Positions 26,809 to 35,949 of a stretch of DNA of 64,000 bases are shown one piece after another. Both the position numbers and the translations under genes were made by a program. Source of the stretch: G965218495 sp965262785 (GTDB taxonomy: Bacteria > Bacteroidota > Rhodothermia > Rhodothermales > Bin80); the NCBI GenBank assembly GCA_965262785.1, contig OZ253559.1:2914001-2978000 (forward strand), written 5' to 3'. Below the pieces are notes generated by a model that saw only the letters and a list, made by a program, of their open reading frames with translations, was not told the DNA's origin and ran no database searches. The number at the start of each line of letters is the position of its first letter. Position 1 is the first letter of the stretch.

Positions 26809-29478
26809 CTACCCGTCGGCAACATTTCCGGCTTGACAAGGTGGCCTCACGGCCGATTGCACGGAAGCCAGCCTTTCGCGCGGTGGTTGGTCCGTGTAGA
26901 TAGCGTAACTAACACAGCCGCAATGCCCGACTAAGGGCGTTGATTTGGGGTTGAAGAGGCTTGGATTGGCAGGCGCAGCAATGGCAAAAGCTGTATCGTG
27001 CGCGTGCGTGCTTCGCAGGCACGCACCTATCCTGCCAATGCTTTTGCGGCATCGTGACGGTCCGTGGTCCTTATCAATAGCCCTCCCAGGTGAGCAATAC
27101 TGCGGGCCTTCTTTCTGTGTTGACACCCTACGGCGGCCACAGTCCGTACTTCTTCTGGAGCACGGCAAACATGACAGCACAGGCCTCCAGCCGGAGGTAG
27201 CCGCGCGACATGATTTTGGCGCCAGGCGGCGGATCGCTTTTCCGATTCATGTATCCTCCCATCATGGCCAGCAGCAGAATGGCTGCAGCCAGATCATCGG
27301 GAGACGCCAGGTTGAATCCTTCGGCATATTCTCGTAGCACGCACAGCTCAATATCTGTAAACAGGATCTCGGCCGGTGCTTCCGGGTCCTGGCGACCCAG
27401 TAACGTCATCAAGTGCAGGCGCCACGCCATCACCATGTTGATGGTGATGGCCAGGTGAAGACTATCGGCCTTCTGCAAGCGCAACTCCTGCACCTTGCAC
27501 ACACTCTTGAGAATCCGGAAGCCGTCTTCCACACGCCAGCGCAACATGTAATAGTCGACCATTGTTACGGCCTGTGCCACCGAGGTCACCTCCGCAGTCG
27601 CGAGCAGGTACCACTGAATCGCTTTCTGTCCTTCTGGCGGGTCCGCCTCTCCAACATGTATGGCGGTGACCTTCACCGGGCCGCCCTGCTGTCCACGGGT
27701 GGGCGGAAGCATGACCGTACGGTAGCGTACCTCCATCTGTGCGATGCGGCCCGCACGGCCCTTATGCTTGACACGGCCCGACTTCTCGCGACGGCTCAGC
27801 CGCTGTATTGCTACCTCAATGGTACCTTTGGGCGCCCCCTGGCGCATGAACTCAAACAACAACGGACCCTTTCTTCCCAGTCTCCGATTCGCCTTGGCCC
27901 GTACTAATAGATCCACCCGTCCCACTTGTTGCTGCGCGGCGAACAGGGCAAAGATGTCCGCTTCCCGATCCATGACGCAGAGTACGCGGGTCTTGCTGCT
28001 GAGGTGTGTGGCCGCCTCGGCGATGTCATGCAGTCCGTCGATCCATTGCTGCGTCTTAGCTGCGTGCTTTCCCGCTTGGGTCCTGTAGGCACAGCGCAGC
28101 ACGCCCAGCGGCAACCCCTGCGCACTCAACGCCAACGTCGTATGCAAATGCACCCCCCGTGCTTTCGCGGTGGTCTGGTTGCGCCCGATCACTTCCAAGC
28201 CCTCGCACGCAGGACGGGTGCTGTAGTTGATGTCCGTGCCGTCCTGAAGGCACAGCACCGTCTTTTCCGTGCGCATCCGCTCGATCGTACGACGGCGATG
28301 CGGCGCCAGGATATCCGCGGGCGTGGTTCCCCGCTCGTTGGCCTTCTCTATGAAGCGATAATATCCCCGTATCGCGGCACGATCGGATTTCATGGTGGCC
28401 GTTATGGACTCGCCGGGCGCTCGTGCCAATATAGTGACACTGTTGACCAGGCGGGAAGTCCGCCGCTTATCCCCCAGCTGTGCGCCCCCAAACTCCTGCG
28501 CCGCCCAGGTCTCGGCATCCAGCCCTGCGCCAGCCTCCAGTTTGGGATACGCATCTACGTGCGCCACCCCGAGATGCTTGCGCCACCGGCGGTCCAGATC
28601 ATAGACGAACACCGCCTTCTTCGTCCGGGTACACGCCTTGGTCTCGGCATGGCGACCCCGGCCGGTGGTCCTTCCCACATAGTGGAATCCCGCCGCACGG
28701 AAACAGGTCCCCCGCTGCTCAGGCCCCACGAAGGTCTCAATGACCCACGGGGTATAGCCGTAGCGCGCCGCAAAATCCACGGGCAACCGCTTGAGCACCT
28801 TCCCCAGAAGATGACTGGCCAGGTTCTTGACCTTTACGCCTGGCCGAATTAACAGCCGGTTCAGGCCCACTACGCGCATCAGATGCTGCTGGCGCTGCGC
28901 GTGCGTCCAAGCCATCCACCGGTCACGCGGTCCCACATACAGGCCGGAAGCCGCAAAACCGATCGCGCCCAGATACCCGTGATCGCTCCGAAACAAATAC
29001 TTTATCTGCGCGCCCGCAAACTGCCTCACCCCCTGCGGATGCTCCGCTGCCATCAGGGTGTTCCAGCGCGCACGCTGCGTCGCATCCTCCACCAACTCCA
29101 AGGCCAAGCCCTTGATCTGTTTGAGCGAAGCGGGCACCTCCACTGGTTTCGGCACCGGCTGGTCCAACAGCCGGGGCGTACCGCTTGCAATGGTGCGCCT
29201 GGGCGCGGGCAACGACAGCCTGTCCTCGGATTCCAGCGTCTTGAGCGCCTTCAGACACCCGGTCTGCTGCAGATTCCCACGAGCATCACGAAAGCCGAAT
29301 GCATGGCACACCTGGCGGCTGATGGCCGTACGGCTTTCACCGGTATGCGCTTCCAATGTGCGCAAAAGCCGCGCCTCAGAGGTCCGCAGCGTGCGAAGAA
29401 TCTGGCTCTGCGTAAGCATGCCGCAAAGCTACACGGCATGATTTACAAAGTCAAGTCGCTAATTTGGGGACAGGGTAG
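26809..29478 (-). mobile_element. IS4/Tn5-type element with DruA-domain transposase (2670 bp)
   Basis: Inserted in the accessory gene of IS256-like copy A. Target duplication ACTTAGCC at 26801-26808 and 29479-29486. Short terminal repeats read CTACCCGTC at the left and CTACCCTGTC (inverse) at the right. The single gene is on the minus strand. About 320 bases between the left end and the gene's stop hold no recognisable gene. Confidence 0.85.
27128..29419 (-). CDS. DruA (DUF4338)-IS4 transposase fusion
   Basis: A 763-residue protein. Residues about 10-285 match DUF4338, the DruA family first named from the Druantia anti-phage system (segments QFAGAQIKYLFRSDHGYLGA, FHYVGRTTGRGRH). Residues 300-372 match the Tn5-type transposase DNA-binding domain (WAAQEFGGAQLGDKRRTSRL). 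The rest is an IS4-family DDE domain: Asp393 in LQDGTD, the second Asp in VMDREADIF, and the closing signature YMLRWRVEDGFRILK, which fits Y-x2-R-x3-E-x6-K exactly. The gene is intact, so the element is probably competent. DUF4338 next to or fused with IS4 transposases has been noted in families of this type; what the domain does in transposition is not known. Confidence 0.85.
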   Translation of the reverse strand: MLTQSQILRTLRTSEARLLRTLEAHTGESRTAISRQVCHAFGFRDARGNLQQTGCLKALKTLESEDRLSLPAPRRTIASGTPRLLDQPVPKPVEVPASLKQIKGLALELVEDATQRARWNTLMAAEHPQGVRQFAGAQIKYLFRSDHGYLGAIGFAASGLYVGPRDRWMAWTHAQRQQHLMRVVGLNRLLIRPGVKVKNLASHLLGKVLKRLPVDFAARYGYTPWVIETFVGPEQRGTCFRAAGFHYVGRTTGRGRHAETKACTRTKKAVFVYDLDRRWRKHLGVAHVDAYPKLEAGAGLDAETWAAQEFGGAQLGDKRRTSRLVNSVTILARAPGESITATMKSDRAAIRGYYRFIEKANERGTTPADILAPHRRRTIERMRTEKTVLCLQDGTDINYSTRPACEGLEVIGRNQTTAKARGVHLHTTLALSAQGLPLGVLRCAYRTQAGKHAAKTQQWIDGLHDIAEAATHLSSKTRVLCVMDREADIFALFAAQQQVGRVDLLVRAKANRRLGRKGPLLFEFMRQGAPKGTIEVAIQRLSRREKSGRVKHKGRAGRIAQMEVRYRTVMLPPTRGQQGGPVKVTAIHVGEADPPEGQKAIQWYLLATAEVTSVAQAVTMVDYYMLRWRVEDGFRILKSVCKVQELRLQKADSLHLAITINMVMAWRLHLMTLLGRQDPEAPAEILFTDIELCVLREYAEGFNLASPDDLAAAILLLAMMGGYMNRKSDPPPGAKIMSRGYLRLEACAVMFAVLQKKYGLWPP

Positions 29479-30081
29479 ACTTAGCCTGGTAGCGTGCTAC
29501 CCTGAGAACGTCTCTGCTCTTACGTCCTTTGTGCAGTCGCTGTCCGATCGTGGTCTTTCGGCCGCCGATGGGCTGCTCTGTGTGCTGCCCAGCAGTACGG
29601 GACTTCAATCGGCGGTGCGCCAGGTGTTCGGCCCCAGGGTCGCTATACAGCGCTGTCTCAATACGCTACTGGATCAAGTCACCTGTGGTCTTCCGGAAGA
29701 CCTTGTTCCTGTGTATCGCAATCGCCTCCGCCAGGCATGGAATGGGTTCGATGCCCGGGAAGCTGAACGCGCACTCACCCGTATTCACCAGGACTTGACG
29801 CGTGTCAATCGGTCCGCAGCGAAGGTTTTATGGGAGGGCCTGGAGCAATCTCTGACGATTCAACGCACGGGCATGCTGCTCAAGCTCGACCGGGGGCTAC
29901 GCGTGATGCGCTTCATGGATGCCATCAGTCGCAGGTTGCAGACCCCGGCCAGCGCCGTTTTCCAGCAACGCGAACAGATGGCACTGGCACTGTTGGAACA
30001 CGAGGCTCAGCTGCGCCGTGTGGCCCATGCGGCCTTTCTGCCACAACTTCGTGAGAGTCTCATCAACCTTAACGCCGTCTG

Positions 30082-31395
30082 ATGCCCCATACCCCTATGC
30101 TGGATCAATCACTCATCGAGGACTTTCGGGGGCTTGCGCAAAGGAACTTCATCGGTCTGGCCAGCTGCCTTGGATGTCTTGATCATCTTCTTACCAAGAT
30201 GGCCACATGGGTCATGGAAGCCGAGGTCCGCTTCATATGCGGCGCACGTGGGAAGCACCATAAGACCGGCTTTCAGCGCTGGGGGGCGAATCCGGGTTCC
30301 ATCCGCGTCGGTTTGGAGCGCATTGCGGTCCGCGTTCCGCGCGTGCGGAATGTACGAACCCGAAAGGAGCGTCCTCTGCAAACGTACCGCCTCTTGCGCG
30401 AGCGTGGGCTTATGGACCGGGAAAGCGTGACACGAGGGTTGCTGTGTGGACTCTCGCGGCGCAATTACAGGCAGGCGGCCCAAGTCTTTACCGATAGTCT
30501 GGGGTTGAGCGCCAGCAGCATTGGCAACGCCTTCATTACGCAGACGGCAGCGCTACTGGAGGCATTTGAGACGCGCCGATTCGATCAGCACACCTTTGCG
30601 GCGCTCCTGCTTGATGGCAAGTATTTGGCTGGTATGCAGATGATCGTAGCGATGGGCATCACGACCGAGGGCGAGAAGGTCGTACTGGGCTTTGCGGAAA
30701 GCCGTACCGAGAACAGTGCGCAGGTGGAGTCGCTGCTGCAGGATCTGTTGCGTCGGGGCTTCACCCATACCGACAAGCTGTTGGTACAGGTGGACGGCAG
30801 CCGCGGGCTTCGCAAGGGAATCAGTGCGGTGTTTGGGGATGCGGTCGTATTCCAGCGCTGCCAATGGCACAAGCGTACCAATGTGACGCGTCACATCAAG
30901 AGCGAGCCAGCGGCCACGCAAATGAAGCGTCGGCTTCAGGCGGCTTGGGAACTGCCCACGTACGCAGAGGCACGGGCGGCGCTTGTGTCGCTGCATGAAG
31001 CGCTGCAGCGGTCGTGCCCGAAAGCCGCACGCAGTCTGGAGGAGGGTATGGAGGATACGCTGGCGCTTCACCGGTTGGGGGTGCGGAACCAGGCTGTCAG
31101 AGACAGTCTGAAGACGACAAACATCATCGAGAACCTCAACAGCATTATTGCGAACCGATCACGGAACGTGAAGCGCTGGGGATCATCGGGGATGCGTCAG
31201 CGCTGGTGCGGGGCGATATTCATGCAGTACGAGTCGAATCTGAAGCCGATACGCCGGGAGGACATGAAGGAACTGACCCAGGTCCTGAGCACCTCCGGGG
31301 GTCAATGGGTTAGTGGGGATTCGGTCTGCCAGCCCCAGAGGACTGCAAAGGCAACACCTGCCGCTGGACGCCCCCGCGCAGTAGTGCGCTGCTGA
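30082..31395 (+). CDS. IS256-like (Mutator-type) transposase, copy A
   Basis: A 437-residue DDE transposase. Asp178 lies in LLLDGKYLAG, Asp238 in LVQVDGSRGL followed by VVFQRCQWHKRTNV, and Glu350 in TTNIIENLNSIIANRSRNVKRW, the classic IS256/Mutator pattern. The start overlaps the accessory-gene stop by one base (TGATG). Frame intact despite the accessory gene being broken. Near-identical to copies B (spliced) and C. Confidence 0.92.
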   Translation: MPHTPMLDQSLIEDFRGLAQRNFIGLASCLGCLDHLLTKMATWVMEAEVRFICGARGKHHKTGFQRWGANPGSIRVGLERIAVRVPRVRNVRTRKERPLQTYRLLRERGLMDRESVTRGLLCGLSRRNYRQAAQVFTDSLGLSASSIGNAFITQTAALLEAFETRRFDQHTFAALLLDGKYLAGMQMIVAMGITTEGEKVVLGFAESRTENSAQVESLLQDLLRRGFTHTDKLLVQVDGSRGLRKGISAVFGDAVVFQRCQWHKRTNVTRHIKSEPAATQMKRRLQAAWELPTYAEARAALVSLHEALQRSCPKAARSLEEGMEDTLALHRLGVRNQAVRDSLKTTNIIENLNSIIANRSRNVKRWGSSGMRQRWCGAIFMQYESNLKPIRREDMKELTQVLSTSGGQWVSGDSVCQPQRTAKATPAAGRPRAVVRC

Positions 31396-32572
31396 CGCTG
31401 GCATAACGCAAAACCCGCAGCTGCCTGGACGCTCTGAGGCGCTGCACCGTGCCAAGATCGCCGCTTACGCGTGCGATCAGAGGATCCCTGCGGGATATCG
31501 TGCCCGGAAAGTCACTCCACGAGCCTGCCTACGCCCGAAAATCCGCGTGTGAGCACGCAATTGGGCCCACATTGGCATGCACCGTCCCATTTGCACCCAC
31601 ACACTCGACCCGAAGCCCAATCCATTGCCAAAAGATATCTACTTTGAGGGCCCATCTCGGCAGAAGCCGCCGAAACCCAACTTGAAAATGTGCAATCCCG
31701 CTGCGCGGCAAGGGCATTGACGTTGGAGAGCCGGTGTACGATGCCCCGGATATGGCCAGCGTTTATCGTGTCGGTGTCCATTTTCTGGGTGAAGCGGTTC
31801 TGCTAAGTGTAAGCCACGAGGTTCCCGTGGGCACAATCGTTCGCGAGCGGCAGGTAAGGCTGGCCTCGATTGAAGAGGCATTCGATGCAGCTGGCAGGCT
31901 GGTAGCCGCCCTGGACAGCGAGGAAGCGGTTGAATCCACGGCTACCATGGAAACCCTGATAGTGGAGGACCTGGATTCAGATATGAGTCTGTGGGTGTTC
32001 GGGTTGTTTGCCGCGTTTGCGCCGGGAGAGAATGTGACGCCTGCAGCCAGCTTCATGCTGGGCTGGCACTATGAAACGCCACTGTTTGGCATTTTTGCCG
32101 ATTTCCATTTTGCCAATAACGAGAGTGACGAAAGCCACTTTCAGTATGGCACGCTTGCAGTTGGCGGACGATACTACCTGCACGACAAGGCCATAGCCCC
32201 GTGGATAGGTGGTGGAGCCTCAGTGTTATTCAGCACCGAGTCTGATGAGTTTCGTCAGGACGGATCGGGGATAGGAGTACTCGGCGCAGTCGGACTTGAA
32301 ATGCTGCGCTTCAACCGAAACCGGCTTGCGATTGAGTTCCGGCTCAACCTGCCGCTTTCCAAATTACCGGATAATGCGAACGACGATTTCTATTCCGATT
32401 CAGAGATCGGCACAAATGTAGGACCTGACCAGTATGTGATACCCGCGAGTCTGAGCCTTTCGTATCTCAGGAATGCACCCTGGCTGTCATGGTGGTGATG
32501 TGTTGCAGAATAACCCACTACGCAGACAGCCTGCTGGCCAGTGGACTTGTTACCGCTGCAAATCTCCAGCAG

Positions 32573-33580
32573 TTATACCTTCAGGTAACGAGCTGAGGAG
32601 TCTGTCGGCTTCGCGTGTGTGTACTTGCTTGTTGTGGTAAGAGACTTGTGGCCGAGGGTCTCTTTCACCAAGTGAATCGGTGCGCCGTTGTCCAGCGCAT
32701 GAGAGGCATGCGCATGGCGAAGCCAGTGAGGGGATACCGCCTGATCCAAACCAGCCCGGCGCGCGGCTTTTCGGACAATCCTCCAGATCTGCTGCCTCGA
32801 TAGTGGGCCGCCTTTTCGCGACCGAAACACCGCATCATGCCTGGAGCCGAATCCCGCCTCCTTCTCCGACTCGTAGTGCACCAAGACCTCGGCCCAAGTA
32901 TCGGACGAAAGGAGAACTGTACGCGTCTTTTGGCCCTTGCCGAGTAGCGTCACTTGCCCAACGGGCCTTCCTCCGTCGGTGCCGCGGTCCATCAGTGCAC
33001 CCCAAATCAGATGGGCCAGCTCCGAAACACGTGCGCCAGAAGCATAGAACAACCGCAAAAGGACACCATTGCGCAAATCGGTCTCAAGCTCTAAGATCCG
33101 CTGGACGATGACTTCGGAAAGGATGCGTTCATTGAGACGGTCTGGCACGGTGGGCAGGGTGACAGCAGCTCCTACGTTAAACTCCAGGTACCCAATTCGA
33201 TGGCCGAAGCTGAATAGGCTCTTTACGGCCGCCAGCTTTCGGGCTTGTGAGTTGAGCGCAAGTCCACACGCTCGCAACTGGTCGGCCCATTGCCAAAAAT
33301 GCTGCAAGCGAACCTGATTCAAGGGCAGGTCAACAAAGTCAATGAACTGGTCGACATCACGCTTGTAAGCACCTTGCGAGTGCGCACTCTTGCCGTGCAG
33401 CCAGAGACCAATGAGATGGAGGTCATCATCGGCTTGGGCAACCCGGGTGGTAGTAGTGGTGCTATGGAGTGTTAGGCTCTGCAATATCCTTAGTAGCGTA
33501 CGCAATGGGATTACACGCGGGCGGCACCTGCTACGTACTTTACCTTCGCCTGCCGCGAAGAACTCCACACAAACCCGCAA
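32573..33580 (-). CDS. Tyrosine recombinase/integrase
   Basis: A 335-residue site-specific recombinase. The N-terminal SAM-like domain (residues about 55-140) is followed by the catalytic domain with all expected residues: Arg184 (SGARVSELAHL), Lys in LLGKGQKTR, His285 and Arg288 (HWLRHAHASHAL), His311 (LGHKSL) and Tyr320 (SKYTH). The tail AKPTDSSARYLKV is typical of a XerC/D-like group without the extra helix of integron integrases. The N-terminal 45 residues are not conserved, so the true start may be internal. It borders an accessory stretch with a group II intron, small membrane genes and a fic gene. No attachment sites could be found by eye. Confidence 0.88.
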   Translation of the reverse strand: MRVCVEFFAAGEGKVRSRCRPRVIPLRTLLRILQSLTLHSTTTTTRVAQADDDLHLIGLWLHGKSAHSQGAYKRDVDQFIDFVDLPLNQVRLQHFWQWADQLRACGLALNSQARKLAAVKSLFSFGHRIGYLEFNVGAAVTLPTVPDRLNERILSEVIVQRILELETDLRNGVLLRLFYASGARVSELAHLIWGALMDRGTDGGRPVGQVTLLGKGQKTRTVLLSSDTWAEVLVHYESEKEAGFGSRHDAVFRSRKGGPLSRQQIWRIVRKAARRAGLDQAVSPHWLRHAHASHALDNGAPIHLVKETLGHKSLTTTSKYTHAKPTDSSARYLKV

Positions 33581-34301
33581 GCCGGCTGCGCCATAGACCT
33601 CAAAAGGTGTGCGCGCACAATAGCATCGCGGGGCACTGGACGCGCAGCAAACGTTTTATTGGGTTGTCTGGGTTGGTCAGTTGAGGCCTGGGCAGGCACA
33701 GGCAAGAGTCATAGGGTGGAGTAGGGGAGGGGTTTCTCAGTTTTGTCTCCGCTTACACCGGCTCCGCGAGCGGTCTAGTCCGCTCAATTGAAATGGCACG
33801 CCAAATCAAGCAATCAGCTTGGCTGTCGGGCTCCTGTAATTTAAATGCCGGGCGTAGTGCTGTTGGCCTGCATGCTTTTCGTACACCACCGCACGCATAT
33901 ACGGCGGCTACATCGTCGGGGTCTCGTCCGCACGGGAGGTGTACAGATCATGCTCGCAGCCAAGTTGGCATCCGTGCGGATCTTGCGCCCGGAATCGAGT
34001 TGCCGGAGCGGTAGCGCATTGAGACCCGTTTCCTCGGCGCACAGCACCCGACTCAGGGCCAAACGGTCGGGATTGATCTGCGCAGGCGCCGCGCATCCGG
34101 CTCGTGGCACAGGAAATCGTGACCGAGCGTTCCAGCCACATCGCCATGCTTTTTCTGGCGGATGTTCAGCGCCGCAGGCATACCGCGGCATGCGCCCCGG
34201 GGCTCGCTTGAGTCTCACTTACAGGATTGGTTAGTAGTTAGTCCGCTAGTCCTTTAGGACCACTACGTTCCCCAAAAGGGTTGACAAGTAGTGGGGGATT
34301 C
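33581..34301. other. Non-coding or decayed stretch
   Basis: About 720 bases between the recombinase and the group II intron. Open frames exist on both strands, but none has family features. It probably contains the recombinase promoter. Confidence 0.35.
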
Positions 34302-34970
34302 ATCACGGTAGCCCCCGGGTTTCCCCGGGGGCCCCGCACAGATCCGGACGTGCGCGTTAACGCATCCGGCTCCTCCCTTGGGTCGCGCCGTCGCGCATGA
34401 CGTTAGCAGGTCGGCAAATCGACCCGCAGCCGTAACCGATCCGTCCCCTGTGACACGCAGTATCCGACGCTGTGTCCGGTACGTGTGAAACTTCACGATT
34501 TCCCCTTGAGTGCGACGCTTCGCTCCACTGACTCCGCCACGAGGGCACCCCCGCTTTGTTCGCCGGCTTCATAGCTTGTATCGCCGCATCTGACTTCTCT
34601 CCACCGTACGTCCTCCGATCAGCATTTAGCCTACGCTTTGGCGACCTTCCCCAAAGGGATAGGTAGTGGAGAGACCTCCCAGGTCCCGACAGGATATTTG
34701 CGTGCGTCCATGGGGTCTCGGACACCGTGGGCCTGTCCGCCCTCTCACCATAGCGAGGACGTACATGTTGCCTTCGACATAGAGGAAAACCTCGGCGACC
34801 CAGATAATGTCTCTTTCGGTGCTCAATGTCCCTGGCCACACGTACCGCTACCGACGCTTCGCGCCCACCCTCACGGATGGCCACGCACGGCTCGCGGAGA
34901 TATGTACCTGGTTTAAGCTTCATAACACGGGACTTTCACCCGCTATATCCTGCCAGTTAGCCTGGCGCAC
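34302..34970 (-). mobile_element. ORF-less group II intron, about 669 nt
   Basis: Read on the minus strand it begins GTGCGCC (34970), the standard 5' boundary. Near the 3' end lies a domain V helix at 34372-34341, with the catalytic AGC start (GAGCCGGATGCG, loop TTAA, then CGCGCACGTCCGGATC). Domain VI follows, with the stem GCCCCCGGG-GAAA-CCCGGGGGC. The intron probably ends CTACCGTGAT at 34302, with an A eight bases from the end as branch point. The middle carries intron-like text (for example GGAGAGAAGTCAGATGCGG) but no reverse transcriptase frame. Splicing would need a maturase in trans. The insertion site is intergenic, downstream of a small gene. Confidence 0.75.
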
Positions 34971-35014
34971 CCCCTCTTGACTCTCCCAGTCCAGGGCGGG
35001 GCGCCAGGTGGCGA

Positions 35015-35248
35015 CTACGACTCATTGGCAAGAGGCTGCTTCGCGCGTCTCTTCCAGTGACGGTGGACAGCCCAGTAACAGAATACGGAGCAAAACATAG
35101 GCGGCACTAACCACCAATCGTTCTGTGACCATCCGCCGTCTAGCGCGCTGGAGCTGAATATTGTGATTCCGGTGACGGCGATCACAAGCGCTTTTCTCTT
35201 TGTCGGCCAGTTCTTCGAGGAATCAACAAAAGTCCCCAACTTGGTCAT
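35015..35248 (-). CDS. Small membrane protein, hypothetical
   Basis: A 77-residue open frame with two likely membrane segments (ALVIAVTGITIFSSSAL and WWLVPPMFCSVFCYWAV) and a basic cytoplasmic end (HRHWKRRAKQ). It lies just upstream of the group II intron on the same strand. Not recognised as a known family. The hydrophobic pattern and size make a real gene plausible; no ribosome-binding site was confirmed. Confidence 0.4.
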   Translation of the reverse strand: MTKLGTFVDSSKNWPTKRKALVIAVTGITIFSSSALDGGWSQNDWWLVPPMFCSVFCYWAVHRHWKRRAKQPLANES

Positions 35249-35678
35249 CGCTGTTTTGGGCTGTAGAACAGGTTTACGTTGCTGCCACTATCGACTTTCT
35301 TCTCCTCGCAGTAATCCCGCTGGCGGGAATGATGAACGACATTTGTAAACACCGTTTAGCGACAGAGTGTTTTTCGGTTGAACGGTGCCGCATCGGGCGC
35401 ATGCCGGTTGGAGGGCCAACCCTTCAGCTAGCCTTTGCAGCTTCGTGTGCTCCGACAACGTCATCCGCAAATGCTTTCGTCTTTTGAACACACGCTCACC
35501 GCAACGGCCAGCAGAGCACAGTGCTGGGTCGGGGCTAGTAAAAGAGGGGCAGTGGCCCCACACCGGGTTTACGTTTTACGCGCGACTAAAGAGAAGTCTG
35601 GTTGCGGTACTCCTTGTACCGATCGGTTAGCGCCCACGCGATCAGTGTGACAAGCAGCGCGATCTCGGGAGCGCTTGT
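35249..35678. other. Intergenic region
   Basis: About 430 bases between two small membrane-protein frames. No supported gene or element seen. Confidence 0.35.
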
Positions 35679-35840
35679 TCAGCCAGGCGCGAAAATAAAT
35701 AGAATGGCCAGTAGTGTGGCCCCCGCTATGGTGACCCACAATTTTGCAGTCTGCGAGTAGCGCGGCAAGATTTTCCGATGTAATCCGAAGCTTGCAAAGC
35801 CTATGAGGAGCAGTGCGGCGAGGGGGAGTATCAAGTCCAT
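35679..35840 (-). CDS. Very small two-helix membrane protein, hypothetical
   Basis: A 53-residue frame from the ATG at 35840 (MDLILPLAALLLIGFASFG), with a second hydrophobic segment (LWVTIAGATLLAILFIFAPG) separated by a basic loop (LHRKILPRYSQTAK). The open frame extends further upstream into a decayed IS256-type gene remnant, so the upstream part is not counted. No homologue recognised. Confidence 0.4.
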   Translation of the reverse strand: MDLILPLAALLLIGFASFGLHRKILPRYSQTAKLWVTIAGATLLAILFIFAPG

Positions 35841-35949
35841 GACATAGTACCCATGTTTAGGTTGTTTGCAGAGCCATCCTTCCAGAATGCCCAAGAGCTC
35901 GGCAATCTCATTTTGTAAAATAGAATAAAAACGGCATACGCACATCCGG

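Larger units (their letters stand above)
26436..30082 (+). pseudogene. IS256-like element accessory gene (dead transposase paralogue), copy A, interrupted
   Basis: The frame starts at 26436 (MNPSQPVLGRTEAP), is cut at 26808 by the DruA-IS4 element, and resumes at 29487 through to the stop at 30080-30082. The joined product would be the same 322-residue protein as at 56525-57493. The 8-base ACTTAGCC duplication lies at the break. The stop overlaps the transposase start as TGATG. Since this gene is broken, copy A tests whether the transposase can work without it. Confidence 0.85.
26356..31699 (+). mobile_element. IS256-like two-gene element, copy A, carrying a nested IS
   Basis: Flanked by an exact 8-base duplication GCTGCGCG (26348-26355 and 31700-31707). 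Ends are GGCATTGCACAAA at the left and the inverse of GGGATTGCACA at the right. Subtracting the nested 2670-base element and its 8-base duplication gives 2666 bases, the same as copies B and C. The order is accessory gene then transposase, both on the plus strand. Confidence 0.9.
26172..32498 (+). pseudogene. Outer-membrane beta-barrel-like gene split by an IS256-like element
   Basis: The left part runs from 26172 to 26355 and the right part from 31708 to 32498. With the IS and one 8-base target copy removed they join in the same frame (…QALRG-KGIDVGEPVYDAP…), giving about 325 residues. The N-terminal part contains SDAHTAALFVCQALRGKG, followed by VGVHFLGEAVLLSVSHEVPV. The C-terminal half has the alternating pattern of a small beta-barrel (SFMLGWHYETPLFGIFADFH, YGTLAVGGRYYLHDKAIAPW, IGGGASVLF) and ends in aromatic residues. 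No strong signal peptide is visible, so the true start may be upstream or altered. Function unknown. The right fragment, from about 31734, could still be read as a shorter protein. Confidence 0.7.

Noticed and set aside
27926..28852. A 308-codon frame antisense to the IS4 transposase
   Set aside because: Shadow frame in GC-rich coding DNA; the opposite strand carries a full transposase with catalytic motifs.
28883..30082. A 399-codon plus-strand frame
   Set aside because: It starts antisense to the DruA-IS4 transposase and then enters the real 3' part of the interrupted accessory gene; only the part after 29487 is genuine.
32573..33580. Integron integrase with a cassette array
   Set aside because: The recombinase lacks the integron-specific extra helix, and no attC-like repeats flank the small genes at 33-38 kb.
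33841..34234. Overlapping open frames of 125 and 129 codons on opposite strands
   Set aside because: Arg/Pro/Ala-rich chance frames with no family features.
34311..34334. Very strong GC hairpin with GAAA loop, at first taken for a transcription terminator
   Set aside because: It directly follows a domain V helix and precedes an intron-type 3' end, so it is domain VI of the group II intron; there is no U-run.
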